Shown in pieces: positions 38,061 through 49,286 of a DNA stretch of 64,000 bases. This DNA comes from Rhabdophis nuchalis (taxonomy: Eukaryota > Chordata > Lepidosauria > Squamata > Natricidae): NCBI GenBank assembly GCA_039707465.1, contig CM077647.1, positions 49,493,110-49,557,109 on the forward strand, read 5' to 3'. Each line of letters opens with the position of its first letter. The stretch's first letter is position 1. The translations under genes were made by a program, and so were the position numbers. The notes beneath the pieces are model-generated. The model was not told the DNA's origin. It saw only the letters and a program-made list of their open reading frames with translations, and ran no database searches.

Positions 38061-40781
38061 CCTTGTGTCAGAGGGGGAGCCGGACCTGGCAGGAATAGCG
38101 GAGACCTGGTTGGGCCACGAGGGTGGACTCCCCCTCGTTGAAATGTGCCCACCAGGCTACCGCGCTTTTCATCAGCCCCGGGCCCTAGGCAGGGGTGGTG
38201 GGGTAGCGGTTATTGTAAAGGAAGGTCTTGAGCCGAGAGAGACCATTGTGCCACTGACTACCGGTTGTGAGTCCCTCTGCGTGAAGTGGGGCCTAGGGAG
38301 GCAGTTGGGCTTGCTGGTTGTATACCTGGCTCCCCGCTATGTAGCAGCAGCCCTGCCCGAGCTCCTTGAGGTGATCGCTACGGTGGCAGTGGAGACCCCC
38401 AGACTTTTAGTCATGGGGGACTTTAATCTGCCATCGGTGGGCGAATCATCCGCGGTAGCTCGGGAGTTCATGGCTTCCATGACGGCCATGGACCTGACCC
38501 AAGTAATTCAAGGCCCCACCCACGAGGGTGGACACACACCGGATCTCATCTTTGTCTCTGGCCAATGGAAGAGTGATCTGGGTATAGGGGATATAGTCAT
38601 CACGCCCTTGTCATGGTCAGACCACTCACTTCTCCGGCTCGACTTTCCAACCGCTACTCCCCACCGCGGGGAGGTGGAACCAGAGTCACCTGATGGGTTC
38701 CAGACGGCGCTTGGGCCACTTCCTGTACCCCTGACCTGCGCCCCGATGGAGGACCTCGTGGCCGCATGGAATACTGCGGCCACGGGAGCCTTGGATCGGG
38801 TCGCGCCCTTGCGGCCTCTCTTGCGGCGGCGAACCACCCTGGCCCCTTGGTTTACCGAGGAGCTGAGGGTGATGAAACGCCGCAAGAGATTCCTAGAGAG
38901 AAGATGGAGGTCTACTCGATTTGAATCTGACCGGACACAGGTAAGAGCCCATTTACGGACTTACATTGTGGCGCTGAGAGTGGCCAAACGCCATCATTGT
39001 GCTACTCTCATAGCATCCGCAGACAACTGCCCTGCCACCCTGTTTAGGGTGACCCGCTCCCTCCTTCAACAGAGGGTGCGGGAAGCCCCGCTACAGGGTA
39101 GAGCAGAGGAATTTGTGACTTTTCTGCAGGAGAAAATCGCTCAGATACAGAACGAGCTAGCCCCCATTGATGGCCCAGTGGGATGCCGCGAGGCAGATCT
39201 TGTCTGGGAGGAGTTTGACTCCGTTTCTTCCGAGGATATAGACAGGTTACGTGGGCGACTGCGAGCCACCACATGTTTATTGGACCCGTGTCCCTCCTGG
39301 CTTGTACTGGCATCCTGGGAGGTGACACGAGGCTGGCTCCAAGAGGTTGTCAACGCATCCTTAAGTGAGGGTTCCTTGCCTGCTTCCCTAAAAGAGGCCA
39401 TGGTGAGGCCCCTCCTTAAGAAGCCCTCTTTGGATCCAGCTCTTTTAACTAACTATCGTCCCGTCTTCAACCTTCCCTTTTTGGCGAAGGTTGTTGAGAG
39501 TGTGGTGGCACAACAGTTTCCCCGTCACCTGGAGGAAGTTGATTATCTAGACCCGCGCCAGTCCGGCTTTCGGCCTGGGCATAGCACCGAGACAGCATTG
39601 GTCGCGTTGGTTGATGATCTCTGGAGGGCCAGAGATGGGGGTTGCTCCTCCATCCTGGTCCTATTAGACCTCTCGGCGGCTTTCGATACCATCGACCATG
39701 GTATCCTATTGCATCGGCTGGGGGGGTTGGGGGTGGGAGGCACCGTTTTACGGTGGTTCTCCTCCTACCTCTCTGGCCGATCGCAATTTGTGTTGGCAGG
39801 AGAGCAGAGGTCGACCTCGAGACCCCTCACTTGTGGGGTGTCTCAGGGGTCGGTCCTCTCGCCTCTCCTGTTCAACACATATATGAACCCGCTGGGTGAG
39901 ATCATCCGTGGTTTTGGGGTAGAGTACCATCTTTACACTGATGACACTCAGCTGTATATATCTACCCCAAACCACCCCAACGATGCCGTAGCGGTGATGT
40001 GTCAGTGCCTGGAAGCCGTGCGGATCTGGATGGGAAGTAACGGACTCAGACTCAACCCGACCAAGACTGAGTGGCTGTGGTTTCCGGCTGCCCGATTCAA
40101 CCAGCTAACTCCATCGCTGGCCATAGGGGGCGAACATCTTGCCCCTGTGGATGGGGTGCGCAATTTGGGTGTCCTCCTGGATGCCTGGCTGTCCATGGAA
40201 GATCAAGTGACAGCCGTGGCCAGGAGGGCGTTTTACCAGGTTCGCCTGGTTCGCCAATTGCGCCCCTATTGGATCGGGATGCCCTTCGCACAGTCACTCA
40301 TGCTCTCGTGACATCCCGACTGGACTATTGTAACTCTCTCTACATGGGGCTCCCCTTGAGGTGCACCCGGAGACTTCAGTTAGTCCAGAATGCAGCCGCG
40401 CGGGCAATTATGGGTGCTTCTAGATCCACCCACGTAACACCGCTCTTGCGCGAGCTGCACTGGCTGCCTGTCGTCTTCCGGGTGCGCTTCAAGGTGTTAG
40501 TTGTCATCTTCAAAGCGATCCATGGCTCGGGACCTAGCTACCTGCGGGATCGGATCCTGCCCCATACATCCTCACGGCCGATTCGCTCCCACAAAGAGGG
40601 ACTTCTCTGGGTGCCATCCACTAGACTTTGTCAGCAGGCGACGCCCAGGGGAAGGGCCTTCTCTGTGGCAGGCCCAGCCCTCTGGAATGACCTTCCCCCC
40701 GATATTAGAACTACCACGGACCTCCGCTCCTTCCGTCTGAAATTAAAAACACATCTTTTTCGCTTGGCTGGCCTAGGATAG
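37873..40781 (+). pseudogene. L2 ORF2: apurinic-type endonuclease plus reverse transcriptase, one frameshift
   Basis: Codes for the enzyme that nicks the target and reverse-transcribes LINE RNA. The endonuclease starts at about residue 44 (LMFCNARSVVNK), with ETWLG near 76, GDFNLPS near 182 and SDHSLL near 249. The reverse transcriptase spans about 430-720, with LLDLSAAFDTIDH, GVSQGSVLSPLLF and the catalytic YTDDTQLY near 686. Sister copies have YADD; the two aspartates are kept. The 812-codon frame stops at 40311 because of a 1-base deletion in CGCCCCTATTGG near 40261-40272 compared with 63.0 kb; the C-terminal domain resumes in another frame and ends at 40781. The ATG at 37873 precedes the endonuclease by about 44 residues; a start nearer 38005 is equally possible. 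Confidence 0.85.
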
Positions 40782-40970
40782 TCTCTTCTGATTGTTTAGG
40801 GATTTTTAGTAAATATTTGGGAATTTTAGCGCAGGGTTTTCTGTTTAATATGCCTTTTAGTTAGTATTTATGTACGTTTATTGTTTTAAATTTTGTATTC
40901 TTTTTTTAACTGTTTTTAATTCCCTGTGCCCCGCCTCGAGTCCCTTCGGGGAGAGAGAGCGGGTTAGAAA

Positions 40971-40992
40971 TAAAATTCGATTCGATTCGAGA
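40971..40992. repeat. (ATTCG)n tail of L2 copy J
   Basis: AAATAAAATTCGATTCGATT then CGA: about three ATTCG units following the 3' hairpin. This tail motif differs from the ATT tails of most sister copies. Confidence 0.85.
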
Positions 40993-41238
40993 ATAGATTA
41001 CTTAAAGATAGAAGATGCTATTAATATAGGTGGTCTTCACTATCTTTGTCCTTCAGATATATTCTTTAGTCAGTTGTAAAAATGGTTTCAGTTACAGCAA
41101 GCAACCATAGGGAAATCTGGTGATTAACAAGAATTGATGGTCTGTGTTTCCTTTTGAGGCAGTCAGGGTTATCTAAAATTAAAGGCCATTTCCCTTTTGA
41201 CTAAGTACAATCCCTTTCACTCCTACAATCTTCTACGA
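40993..41238. other. Host DNA
   Basis: Short AT-rich spacer between LINE and hAT nest; nothing recognised. Confidence 0.5.
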
Positions 41239-41558
41239 CGGGGGTGCCAAACAGGGTGGGTTTCTGGGGGTTCGCCTGGGATCGGGCGAACCCTTTCGTA
41301 AAATTTCCGGATCCCGAGCGATCCCTTTGGATCGTGGACCAGGAAGTAAGTCGCCGCTGCTAACTGCTGCTCCCAGCTGGGGCGGGCAGGCAGGAAAGCA
41401 AGCAAGGCGACTGCGCTGTCTTCTTTTTCCCTCAGCGAAGCGCCGCCTCCTCCTCGCCCATGCTTCGCTGAGGGAAAAAGAAGACAGCCAGGCCGGCTCT
41501 CCGAAGGGGTCCCCCTTTCCCCTTCTCCATGGGGGTGGGTGGTGGGGGTGGGCCGCTC

Positions 41559-42117
41559 ACCTCGTCGCCCCACAACCTGCGGCCGCTGCTGCCGTGACAA
41601 CTCCGAAGAGCAGCGCTCGGGCCAGGAGCCGCCGGCCAAAAAAAAAGAAAGCACACACACACACACACAACCTACTTCAGGCGGCGGGAAACACGCAAGG
41701 AGAATCCACTCCCAGCTGTCTTCTTTTTCCCTCTGCGAAGGGTACTGGCCGCTGGCAAAGCGGGAGGCTCGGGAAGGCGGCGGGAGCGCCTTTCCCCCCC
41801 CCTTCCCTTTGCTCAGCCACCTCTTCCCCCCTACGCCTAGCCGCGAGTGGATTCTCCTTGCGTGTTTCCTGCCGCCTGAAGTAGGTTGTGTGTGTGTGCC
41901 GCCTTCCCGAGCCTCCCACTTTGCCAGCGGCCAGTACCCTTCGCAGAGGGAAAAAGAAGACAGCTGGGAGTGGATTCTCCTTGCGTGTTTCCCGCCGTCC
42001 GAAGTAGGTTGTGTGTGTGTGTGTGCTTTCTTTTTTTTTGGCCGGCGGCTCCTGGCCCGAGCGCTGCTCTTCGGAGTTGTCACGGCAGCAGCGGCCGCAG
42101 GTTGTGGGGCGACGAGA
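41559..42117. repeat. Large imperfect inverted repeat inside the hAT element
   Basis: Arm 1 (about 41559-41780) and arm 2 (about 41899-42117) are near-perfect reverse complements; both include the motif CGTCGCCCCACAACCTGCGG or its complement, a (CA)n/(TG)n run and the module GGAGAATCCACTCCCAGCTG. The loop carries a third partial copy of the GGATTCTCCTTGCGTGTTTC module near 41850-41895. A shorter palindrome lies just upstream at 41418-41486 (TTTTTCCCTCAGCGAAG mirrored). Confidence 0.9.
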
Positions 42118-42699
42118 TGAGACCTGAACATTATTACTTTTCTATGTTCCTTCAGGGCAAAAGAAAGAAGCGCAGCCTCGCAAGCGCAGCGCTCTGAGGG
42201 GAAGGGAGGGAGACCTTTTTTCCCCTGGGTTGCTTTCGGAGCGGATCGTGGGGGCTGCAGGCCCTACGCACCTTGGGGGGGGCACCCCAGAGACTAATCC
42301 GGCACACGTGGCAGCCGTTCTCCCCCCCCCAAGGCAGGCGCACTGGCGCTTTCGCTTTGAAGTCAGCTCTGTCTCTTTAATGCGCGCTCCCGGAGCTCGG
42401 CGCGCCCACCCCGCCTGTATAACTGGAGTCCATGGAGTTGTATTGAGTTCAGAGGGAGGAAGTTGCCCCGGGTGCTGACAACCCACGCTACGCCACTGGG
42501 TCCGAGTGAGTGGCCGGCGGGCGGGTAAGGAAAGTTGCTGCGCGCCCCAAAAATCCTCTGGCCCGCTGGCCGCGGTTGCTCGCTCGCTCGCTTGCTCGCT
42601 CACCCATTGGATGCCAGGTTCCTTCGTCCGGTGGATGGGTGAGAGAGAGAGCAAATAAATACAGCCAGCGGGCTGGCGGGCCAGTCAGGCTACTTCCTG

Positions 42700-43075
42700 G
42701 AGCTGAGGAGGTTTGTGGGGGGGGGAGACAGACAGACAGAGAGAGGCACAGACACACAGAGAGACAGGGAGGGAGGGGGGAACCAGAGAGTGACAGACAC
42801 ACACAGAGAGACAGAGAGTGGGAGGGAGGGAGAGAAAGATAGACAGAGACACAGAATGAGTGATTTAAGTGCCTGAATGCGAGACAGACGGACACACACA
42901 CACACACAGAGTGACAGATGGGCAAACAAAGGAGAGAGAGACACAGAGAGAGAAAGATAAAAAAGAAGGTGGGAGAGAGAGAAAGAAAGAGAAAGAAAGA
43001 CAGACAGAGAGAAAGAGAAAAAAGAAAGAGAGACAGAAAGGAAAGAAAAAGAAAGAGAGAGAGAGAGAGAGCGAA
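42700..43075. repeat. Purine-rich GA/GACA low-complexity tract
   Basis: About 370 bases of strand-biased GAGA, GACAGA and CACACA units, ending in a perfect (GA)n run near 43055-43071. Lies within the hAT element. The long frames on either strand here (Ser/Leu-Cys or Glu/Arg rich) are artefacts. Confidence 0.9.
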
Positions 43076-43152
43076 CTTATGACCACAATTAAGCCCAAAA
43101 GTTTGGTTGCTAACCAAGACCATTGTTAAGTGAGTTTCACATTTTCCAAATT

Positions 43153-43250
43153 GGCCACTCCCACCCGGTCACATGGCTGGCAAGCCACTCCCACCCGGTC
43201 ACATGGCCGGCAAGCCACTCCCACCCAGTCACATGGCCAGCAAGCCACAG
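43153..43250 (+). repeat. 30-bp tandem repeat, three copies
   Basis: The unit GCCACTCCCACCCGGTCACA plus TGGCTGGCAA occurs three times with few substitutions, near the right end of the hAT element. Subterminal tandem arrays are common in hAT MITEs and may bind transposase. Confidence 0.9.
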
Positions 43251-43421
43251 AACCTGTTCCAAAAAATTTGAAACCCACCCCTGGTGCCAAACTCACATCA
43301 TCATGGTGGCATCATGTGACATATCGGGACTTTATCCCCCTTTGGTAAACCAGGCAGGGGCAAGGATAGCACATGATGCATCTGGCCAATGGGCCACAAG
43401 TATGACACCCTTGCTCTAAGA

Positions 43422-44456
43422 CTGAAATACCCTATTGAAAAGACTACCCCCTCCATTGTGTACATTCTAGTTGATGTTTTTAGGGATTGGTAAACTACAG
43501 AATGAGGCTGTACACAGGTCTAATCTTTATTCCAATCTGGTTTCAAAATTCCTTTCAAAAATGAATGTAGTCTTTCTTAACACCTGCTTTGTGAGGAGGA
43601 AAAGAAAGCCAAGTGAAAAAGTGTCAGTAAGAGATTAAGGATAGGTATAATGATTCCCTAGATTCCCTAGAGTCTTAACTGCTATGCTACATTGGTTCTT
43701 CTACATGATGGCATAGTATCATGATGGCATAGTATGCTACATGATGGCATAGTATCATTCTTAAAATACTTTGGCAAAACAAAGAGAAAATAAATCATTT
43801 ATAAACAAAATAAAAATTCAACAATGATAATGGTAAAAAAAAAACAATGGAATGGTTACTTCCCCAAGTAATTTGTACATACAACTATTTTTATGTCTCC
43901 TTATTGCTTAGGTAAATGCGAAAATTTCAAGCCATCTGTAGAATTTCATTGTTACATTCTTCCCCTTATCCTGCCTTTCTCTTTCCTTTTTTCATTGCTC
44001 ATTTATTCTCAAAATATTGTAGACTCTTGGTGCCATATTACTTTTAGGGGCAGAAAACTGGAGTGTATTCACACATTATTTTTCTGCCATTTGTCCACAT
44101 GGCATCCTTCACATTACATTCACTCAAGTCCTTAAGAAAATGTGATATCTTCATCCATTTTTCTGTATGAATGGTAAAACAGATGTGGAGAATGACTGTA
44201 AATGAGAAACATCTGGGGAACAACTTTCTGTCAATCTTCTTCCCATATAACTACCATTTTGGTCACTTCTATCCCAGAGGTGATGAACTGGTGTCTGGGT
44301 TTTAACATGTTAAATAGTCGATAAAGAATTTCCTGATGGAATATTCACACATATTAAATCTTCCTTGTGTGCATTAAAGTTGCACAAAAGAGAAACAGTT
44401 CTTTTGCTTGACCTGAAATTTTGTCTTCAAGAAAGAAAAGCATTTACTTAATATCT
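43422..44456. other. Host DNA
   Basis: AT-rich; 'catgatggcatagtat' is repeated three times near 43706-43753. Nothing else recognised. Confidence 0.55.
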
Positions 44457-44751
44457 CTGTGGCGGGCCCGGCCCTCTGGAACGACCTTCCCCCCGATATT
44501 AGAACGACCACGGACCTCCGCTCCTTCCGTCTTAAATTAAAAACTCACTTTTTCTGTCTGGCCGGCCTGGGATAGTCTCCCTGTCTTGGGGTTTTATTGG
44601 GTAGTTTTAGCATAGTTAGTTTTACGGGAATTTTAGCACAGGTTAAGTTTAATTTGGTTTTAGAACTGTTTGTATATTTTTTATTGTTTTTATTCTACCT
44701 GTGCACCGCCCCGAGTCCCCATGGGGAGAGGGAGCGGTTTATAAGTATTAA
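44457..44751 (+). mobile_element. L2-clade LINE 3' end (copy C)
   Basis: About 295 bp: the last roughly 38 codons of ORF2 (ALWNDLPPDIRTTTDLRSFR... to the C-terminus), the 3' UTR and the terminal hairpin at about 44699-44737 (stem TCCC/GGGA, loop CATG, outer stem ACCGC/GCGGT). Severely 5'-truncated. Confidence 0.9.
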
Positions 44752-45249
<498 letters not shown>

Positions 45250-45289
45250 GATTTTGGAAGCGGTGAGATGATTCCGCCCCAGGCGCCCG

Positions 45290-46350
45290 ATGGACCCTGA
45301 GAGGTTCCAGATGGAGCTTGGGCCAATACCTGAGACCCTGACCCGCGACTCAGCTGAGGACCTAGTGGCCACTTGGAATAGTGCGGTCATGGGGGCCCTG
45401 GACCAGGTCGTGCCCTTGCGGCCTCTCACCTGGCACCGAACCACCTTGGCTCTCTGGTTTTCCGAGGAGCTGAGGATGATGAAGCATCGGAAGAAATGCC
45501 TAGAGAGCGGTTGGAGGGCCACCCGCACCGAGTCTGTAGTAAAGTCGTACTTGAAGACCTACTTAGTGGTGATAGGAGCAGCGAAGCATAATTATTTCTC
45601 CGCTCTTAGCGCGTCTGCAGATAACCAGCCTGCCGCCCTGTTTAGGGTGACCCACTCCCTTCTTCACCAGAGGGTGCGGGATGCCCCCTTGAAGGGTCGT
45701 GTGGAGGAATTTGGGTGTTATTTGCATGATAAAATCGATCAGATCCGGGACGGGTTGGCCGCCAATTGGACTACTTCAGACGGGCCGACAGAGGCAGGTC
45801 TTGAGTCTGCTATCTGGGAAGAGTTCGATCCTGTGACTCCTGAGGACATAGACAGAATGCTGGGGCAACTGAATGCCACCACATGTTTATTGGACCTGTG
45901 TCCCTCCTGGTTGGTACTGGCCTCCCGGGAGGTTACACGAAGCTGGCTCCAGGGAATTGTCAACACTTCTTTAAGTGAGGGGTTTCTGCGGCTGCCTTGA
46001 AAGAGGGGGTGGTGAGGCCCCTCCTCAAGAAGCCCTCCCTGGACCCGGCTGTGTTGGCCAACTCTCATCCAACTCTCATTCGATTTCTTGTGAAGGTTGT
46101 TGAGAGTGTGGTGGCGCGGCAGCTCCCTCAGCACCTGGAGGAAACTGTCTATCTGGACTCACACCAGTCCGACTTCCGGCCTGGGTACAGCACAGAGACG
46201 GCATTGATCGCATTGGTGGATGATCTCTGGAGGGCTCGGGATAGGGGTTGCTCCTCTATCCTAGTCCTGTTAGATCTCTCAGCGGTTTTTGATACCATCG
46301 ACCATGGTATAATGCTGCACCGGCTGGAGGGGATGGGGGTGGGGGGCACC

Positions 46351-46437
<87 letters not shown>

Positions 46438-47921
46438 TTTTATTTTTATATACCGCATCCTCTCCCCAAGGGGACTCGGAGCGGTGTACAGGGAAAAATT
46501 AAAAAACATAAAAAAAAATATACAGGAATAAATACAATCAATAAAAACAAATTAAATTCAATTGTCCCTGCACTAAAATCCCCATTTTAAAACTAATGTT
46601 CCCTGAACCCTGCAAGGTAGAGACTAACCTAGGCCGGCCAAGCAGAAAAAGTATATTTTTAATTTCTGACGGAAGGAGCGGAGGTCCGTGGTTGTTCTAA
46701 TGTCGGGGGGGAGGTCATTCCAGAGGGCTGGGCCCACCACAGAGAAGGCCCTTCCCCTGGGCGTCGCCCGCTGACAAAGTCTAGTGGACGGCACCCGGAG
46801 AAGTCCCTCTCTGTGGGAGCGAATTGGCCGTGAGGAAGTATGGGGCAGGATCCAATCCCGCAGATAGCTAGGTCCTGAACCGTGTTATGGTGGTTCTCCT
46901 CCTACTTCTCCAACCGGTCGCAATTTGTGTTGGCAGGAGGGCAGAGGTCGACTCCGAGGTGCCTCACTTGTGGGGTACCACAGGGGTCGGTTCTCTCGCC
47001 TCTCCTGTTCAACATTTATATGAAGCTGCTGGGTGAGATCCTCCGTGGTTTCGGGGTAGAGTTCCATCAGTACGCTGACGATACTCAGCTGTACATCTCT
47101 ATCCCGGACCACCCCAACAATGCCGTGGAAGTGATGTTCCGGTGTCTGGAGGCCGTGCGAGTCTGGATGGGGAGAAACAGGCTCCGACTCAACCCCTCCA
47201 AGACTGAGTGGCTGTGGCTTTCGGCGTCACGATATAGCCAGTTGGTGCCATCTCTGGCTATTGGCGGTGAGTCATTGGCCCTATAGAGAGGGCTCACAAC
47301 TTGGGCGTCCTCCTGGACTCGCAGCTGTCTTTAGAAGATCATATGACAGCTGTGGCCAGGTTTTTTTTTAATCAGGTTTGCCTGATACGCCAGTTGCGCC
47401 CCTTTCTGGATCGTGACGCTTTACGCATGGTCACTCAAGCCCTCGTCACCTCCCGTCTGGACTATTGCAATGCTTTCTACATGGGGCTTCCGTTGAGGTT
47501 CACCCGGAGGCTCCAATTAGTGCAGAATGCGGCCGCGCAGGGGATTCTGGGAGCTTCTAGATGCTCCCACGTGACACCTCTCTTGCGCAAGCTGCATTGG
47601 CTCCCTGTGGCTTTCCGGGTGCGCTTCAAGGTATTAGTAACCACCTTTAAAGCACTCCATGGCAAGGGACCTGGTTATCTTCAAGACCGCCTCCAGCTAC
47701 CAAATACCTCCCACTGTCCAGTTCGCTCCCACAGAGAGGGCCTCCTCAGGGTGCCGTCGGCTAAACAATGTCAGCTGGCGACCCCCAAGGGGAGAGCCAT
47801 CTCTGTGGCAGCCCCTGCCCTCTGGAATGACCTACCCCCTGACCTACGGATGATCACCGACCTATGCCTTTTCCGTTGGGCCTTAAAGACCTATTTATTT
47901 CGTGCGGACAGCCTGGCATAG
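45290..47921 (+). pseudogene. L2 ORF2 (reverse transcriptase part), broken
   Basis: Reverse-transcriptase domain with FRPGYSTETALIALVDDLWR, LLDLSAVFDTIDH, GVPQGSVLSPLLF and catalytic QYADDTQLYIS at about 47071-47100, then the C-terminal domain to 47921. The frame is lost by a small deletion near 45985, the 526-bp insertion at 46353, and a deletion with stop near 47280 (CCCTATAGAG). Endonuclease missing. Confidence 0.85.
46353..46878 (-). mobile_element. L2-clade LINE 3' end (copy E) inserted into copy D
   Basis: Minus-strand fragment consisting of an (AAT)n tail (46353-46436), the terminal hairpin (loop CTTG), 3' UTR and the last part of ORF2. Flanked by an exact 5-bp duplication ACCGT at 46348-46352 and 46879-46883. 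It belongs to the J/B subfamily, not that of its host copy D. Confidence 0.95.
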
Positions 47922-48357
47922 TTTTTAATTTGTTTTAGCAGGGGTTTTAGTAGGGATTTTAGGACAGGCCAACTATTTAATGTATTTTTAATGTATTTAA
48001 TGTTTTATATTATCGATTTTTACCTGCCTGTACACCAGCCTGAGTCCCAGTAGGGAGAAGGTGCGGTATATAAATTTAATAAATAGAAATACAAATACAA
48101 ATTATTCTTTTTTTTAAAAAAAACAATTTTATTGGTTTTTGAGAATATGCATAGGAAAAGGGATATAGTGTAAATATAACATTTTAGTGGCTTCCATGTC
48201 AGAGGTGGTGATCTGCCCAGAACTTCATATGAATACAATTTTTTTAGAAAAAGCAAAGAATAAGCATACAAATACTTTACATTGTATAATTCATACATTC
48301 AATCATGTTTTCATTGCCATCTAATTTCAACAATCACAGTAAAAATTTCAAATAAAA

Positions 48358-49190
48358 TCATTTTTGAGATCTAAGTCTTTTTGCTATTGATTCTTCGTCT
48401 CCCTTCTCGTCGATGGGCGGGGCCATGGCACCCCCTTTTCCCTCATCCTCGTCCCCTAGGAGTGAAGAGTGCTTTTGAAGAAAGGCCTCTGCCTCTCCTA
48501 ATGTTTTAACTCTTATTCTACCTCCCTCCCAGAAGACCAACATTCCTTCTGGCAATAACCATTTGAACCAAACTCCTTTTTAATATAATTTCTTGGACAA
48601 GAAGGAATATTTCCTTCTTATTTCTCTAATTTTTTTTAGAATTTGTTTCAGAATGGTAATTTCTTTTTCTTGATACTTCAAGGGTCCTCCCCGCTGAGCC
48701 CTCAATATCTCATCCCTTGTGGACATCCTTAAAAATTTAATATGAACCTCTCTTAGTACATTATTTATTCTAACATATGCTGAATTAATTCTATAAACCA
48801 GGTCCATATCCCACCAGAGTTGTTCTTTATTTCTTTTAATATAATCTGCTAAAATTGTACTCATAAGATCCTTAAGATCTTCACCCTCTGTCTCTGGTAT
48901 GTTCTGGAACCTGAGAAAAAAAGACATTCTTTCAAATTCTAATTTGGTCATGACCTCCTAGTTCTGAGCTTTCCTTCTGAATTTCCTTTACCTCTTCCCT
49001 CATCTCAGCTGATCCTCCCTCTAACACCTCAATTTTTTGTTTGTTATCCATTGTACTTCTTTGTATTTCCAACAGCTCTATTTTTAGGCTTGTCAATTCT
49101 TTTCTCATTTCATGCACATTTTTCATTATGTCCTGGAGCATCTCATTAGTTGACAATTCCTGGGTGCTCTCACCAGTCGCTTCTTTCTGC

Positions 49191-49286
<96 letters not shown>

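Larger units (their letters stand above)
37070..40990 (+). mobile_element. Near full-length L2/CR1-clade LINE (copy J)
   Basis: A GC-rich block of about 3.9 kb in AT-rich DNA. From left: a presumed 5' UTR with 'gagatggc' repeats (about 37070-37390), an upstream frame (37395-38060), ORF2 with endonuclease and reverse transcriptase (about 37873-40781), a 3' UTR, a terminal hairpin with a CTTCGG loop (about 40928-40965) and an ATTCG tail. The 5' boundary is inferred from composition only. The length is within the range expected for full-length L2-type elements, which makes this the reference copy for the other L2 fragments here. Confidence 0.85.
41252..43283. mobile_element. CpG-rich non-autonomous hAT transposon (2,032 bp)
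   Basis: Terminal inverted repeats CAGGGTGGGTTTC at 41252 and, reversed from the right end, CAGGGGTGGGTTTCAA. An exact 8-bp target duplication GTGCCAAA lies at 41244-41251 and 43284-43291. The interior is far richer in GC and CpG than the host and holds a large inverted repeat, a purine-rich tract and a 30-bp tandem repeat. No transposase frame: the long frames on both strands at 41.2-42.1 kb mirror each other across the palindrome and have no domain. Confidence 0.9.
41239..43413. mobile_element. Outer hAT MITE, split by another hAT element
   Basis: The left piece 41239-41251 (CGGGGGTGCCAAA) and right piece 43284/43292-43413 together form a short hAT MITE whose ends are inverted (CGGGGGTGCC and, reversed, CAAGGGTGTCATAC). 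Flanks TTCTACGA (41231-41238) and CTCTAAGA (43414-43421) agree at 6 of 8 bases, a decayed 8-bp target duplication. The right part carries 'ctcacatcatcatggtggcatcatgtgac', a module I know from squamate hAT MITEs. Confidence 0.7.
45250..48100 (+). mobile_element. L2-clade LINE (copy D, second subfamily), interrupted
   Basis: 5'-truncated copy starting just after the endonuclease domain and running to a complete 3' end with hairpin (about 48022-48066, loop AGTA) and an AAATAC-type tail. It is split by copy E at 46353-46878, whose insertion duplicated ACCGT. With copy F/H it shares subfamily-specific residues (LPNTSHCPVRSHRE, VPSAKQC) that the J, G, A and B copies lack. Confidence 0.9.

Noticed and set aside
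41223..42197. Frames of 185-302 codons on both strands of the GC-rich block
   Set aside because: They lie in the hAT element's inverted repeat, so matching frames appear on both strands; low complexity with no domain.
41252..42560. CpG island/promoter of a host gene
   Set aside because: The block is bounded by hAT terminal repeats and an 8-bp target duplication and has no adjacent exon.
43153..43250. CRISPR-like array of 30-bp repeats
   Set aside because: The units are directly adjacent, without spacers, inside a vertebrate transposon.
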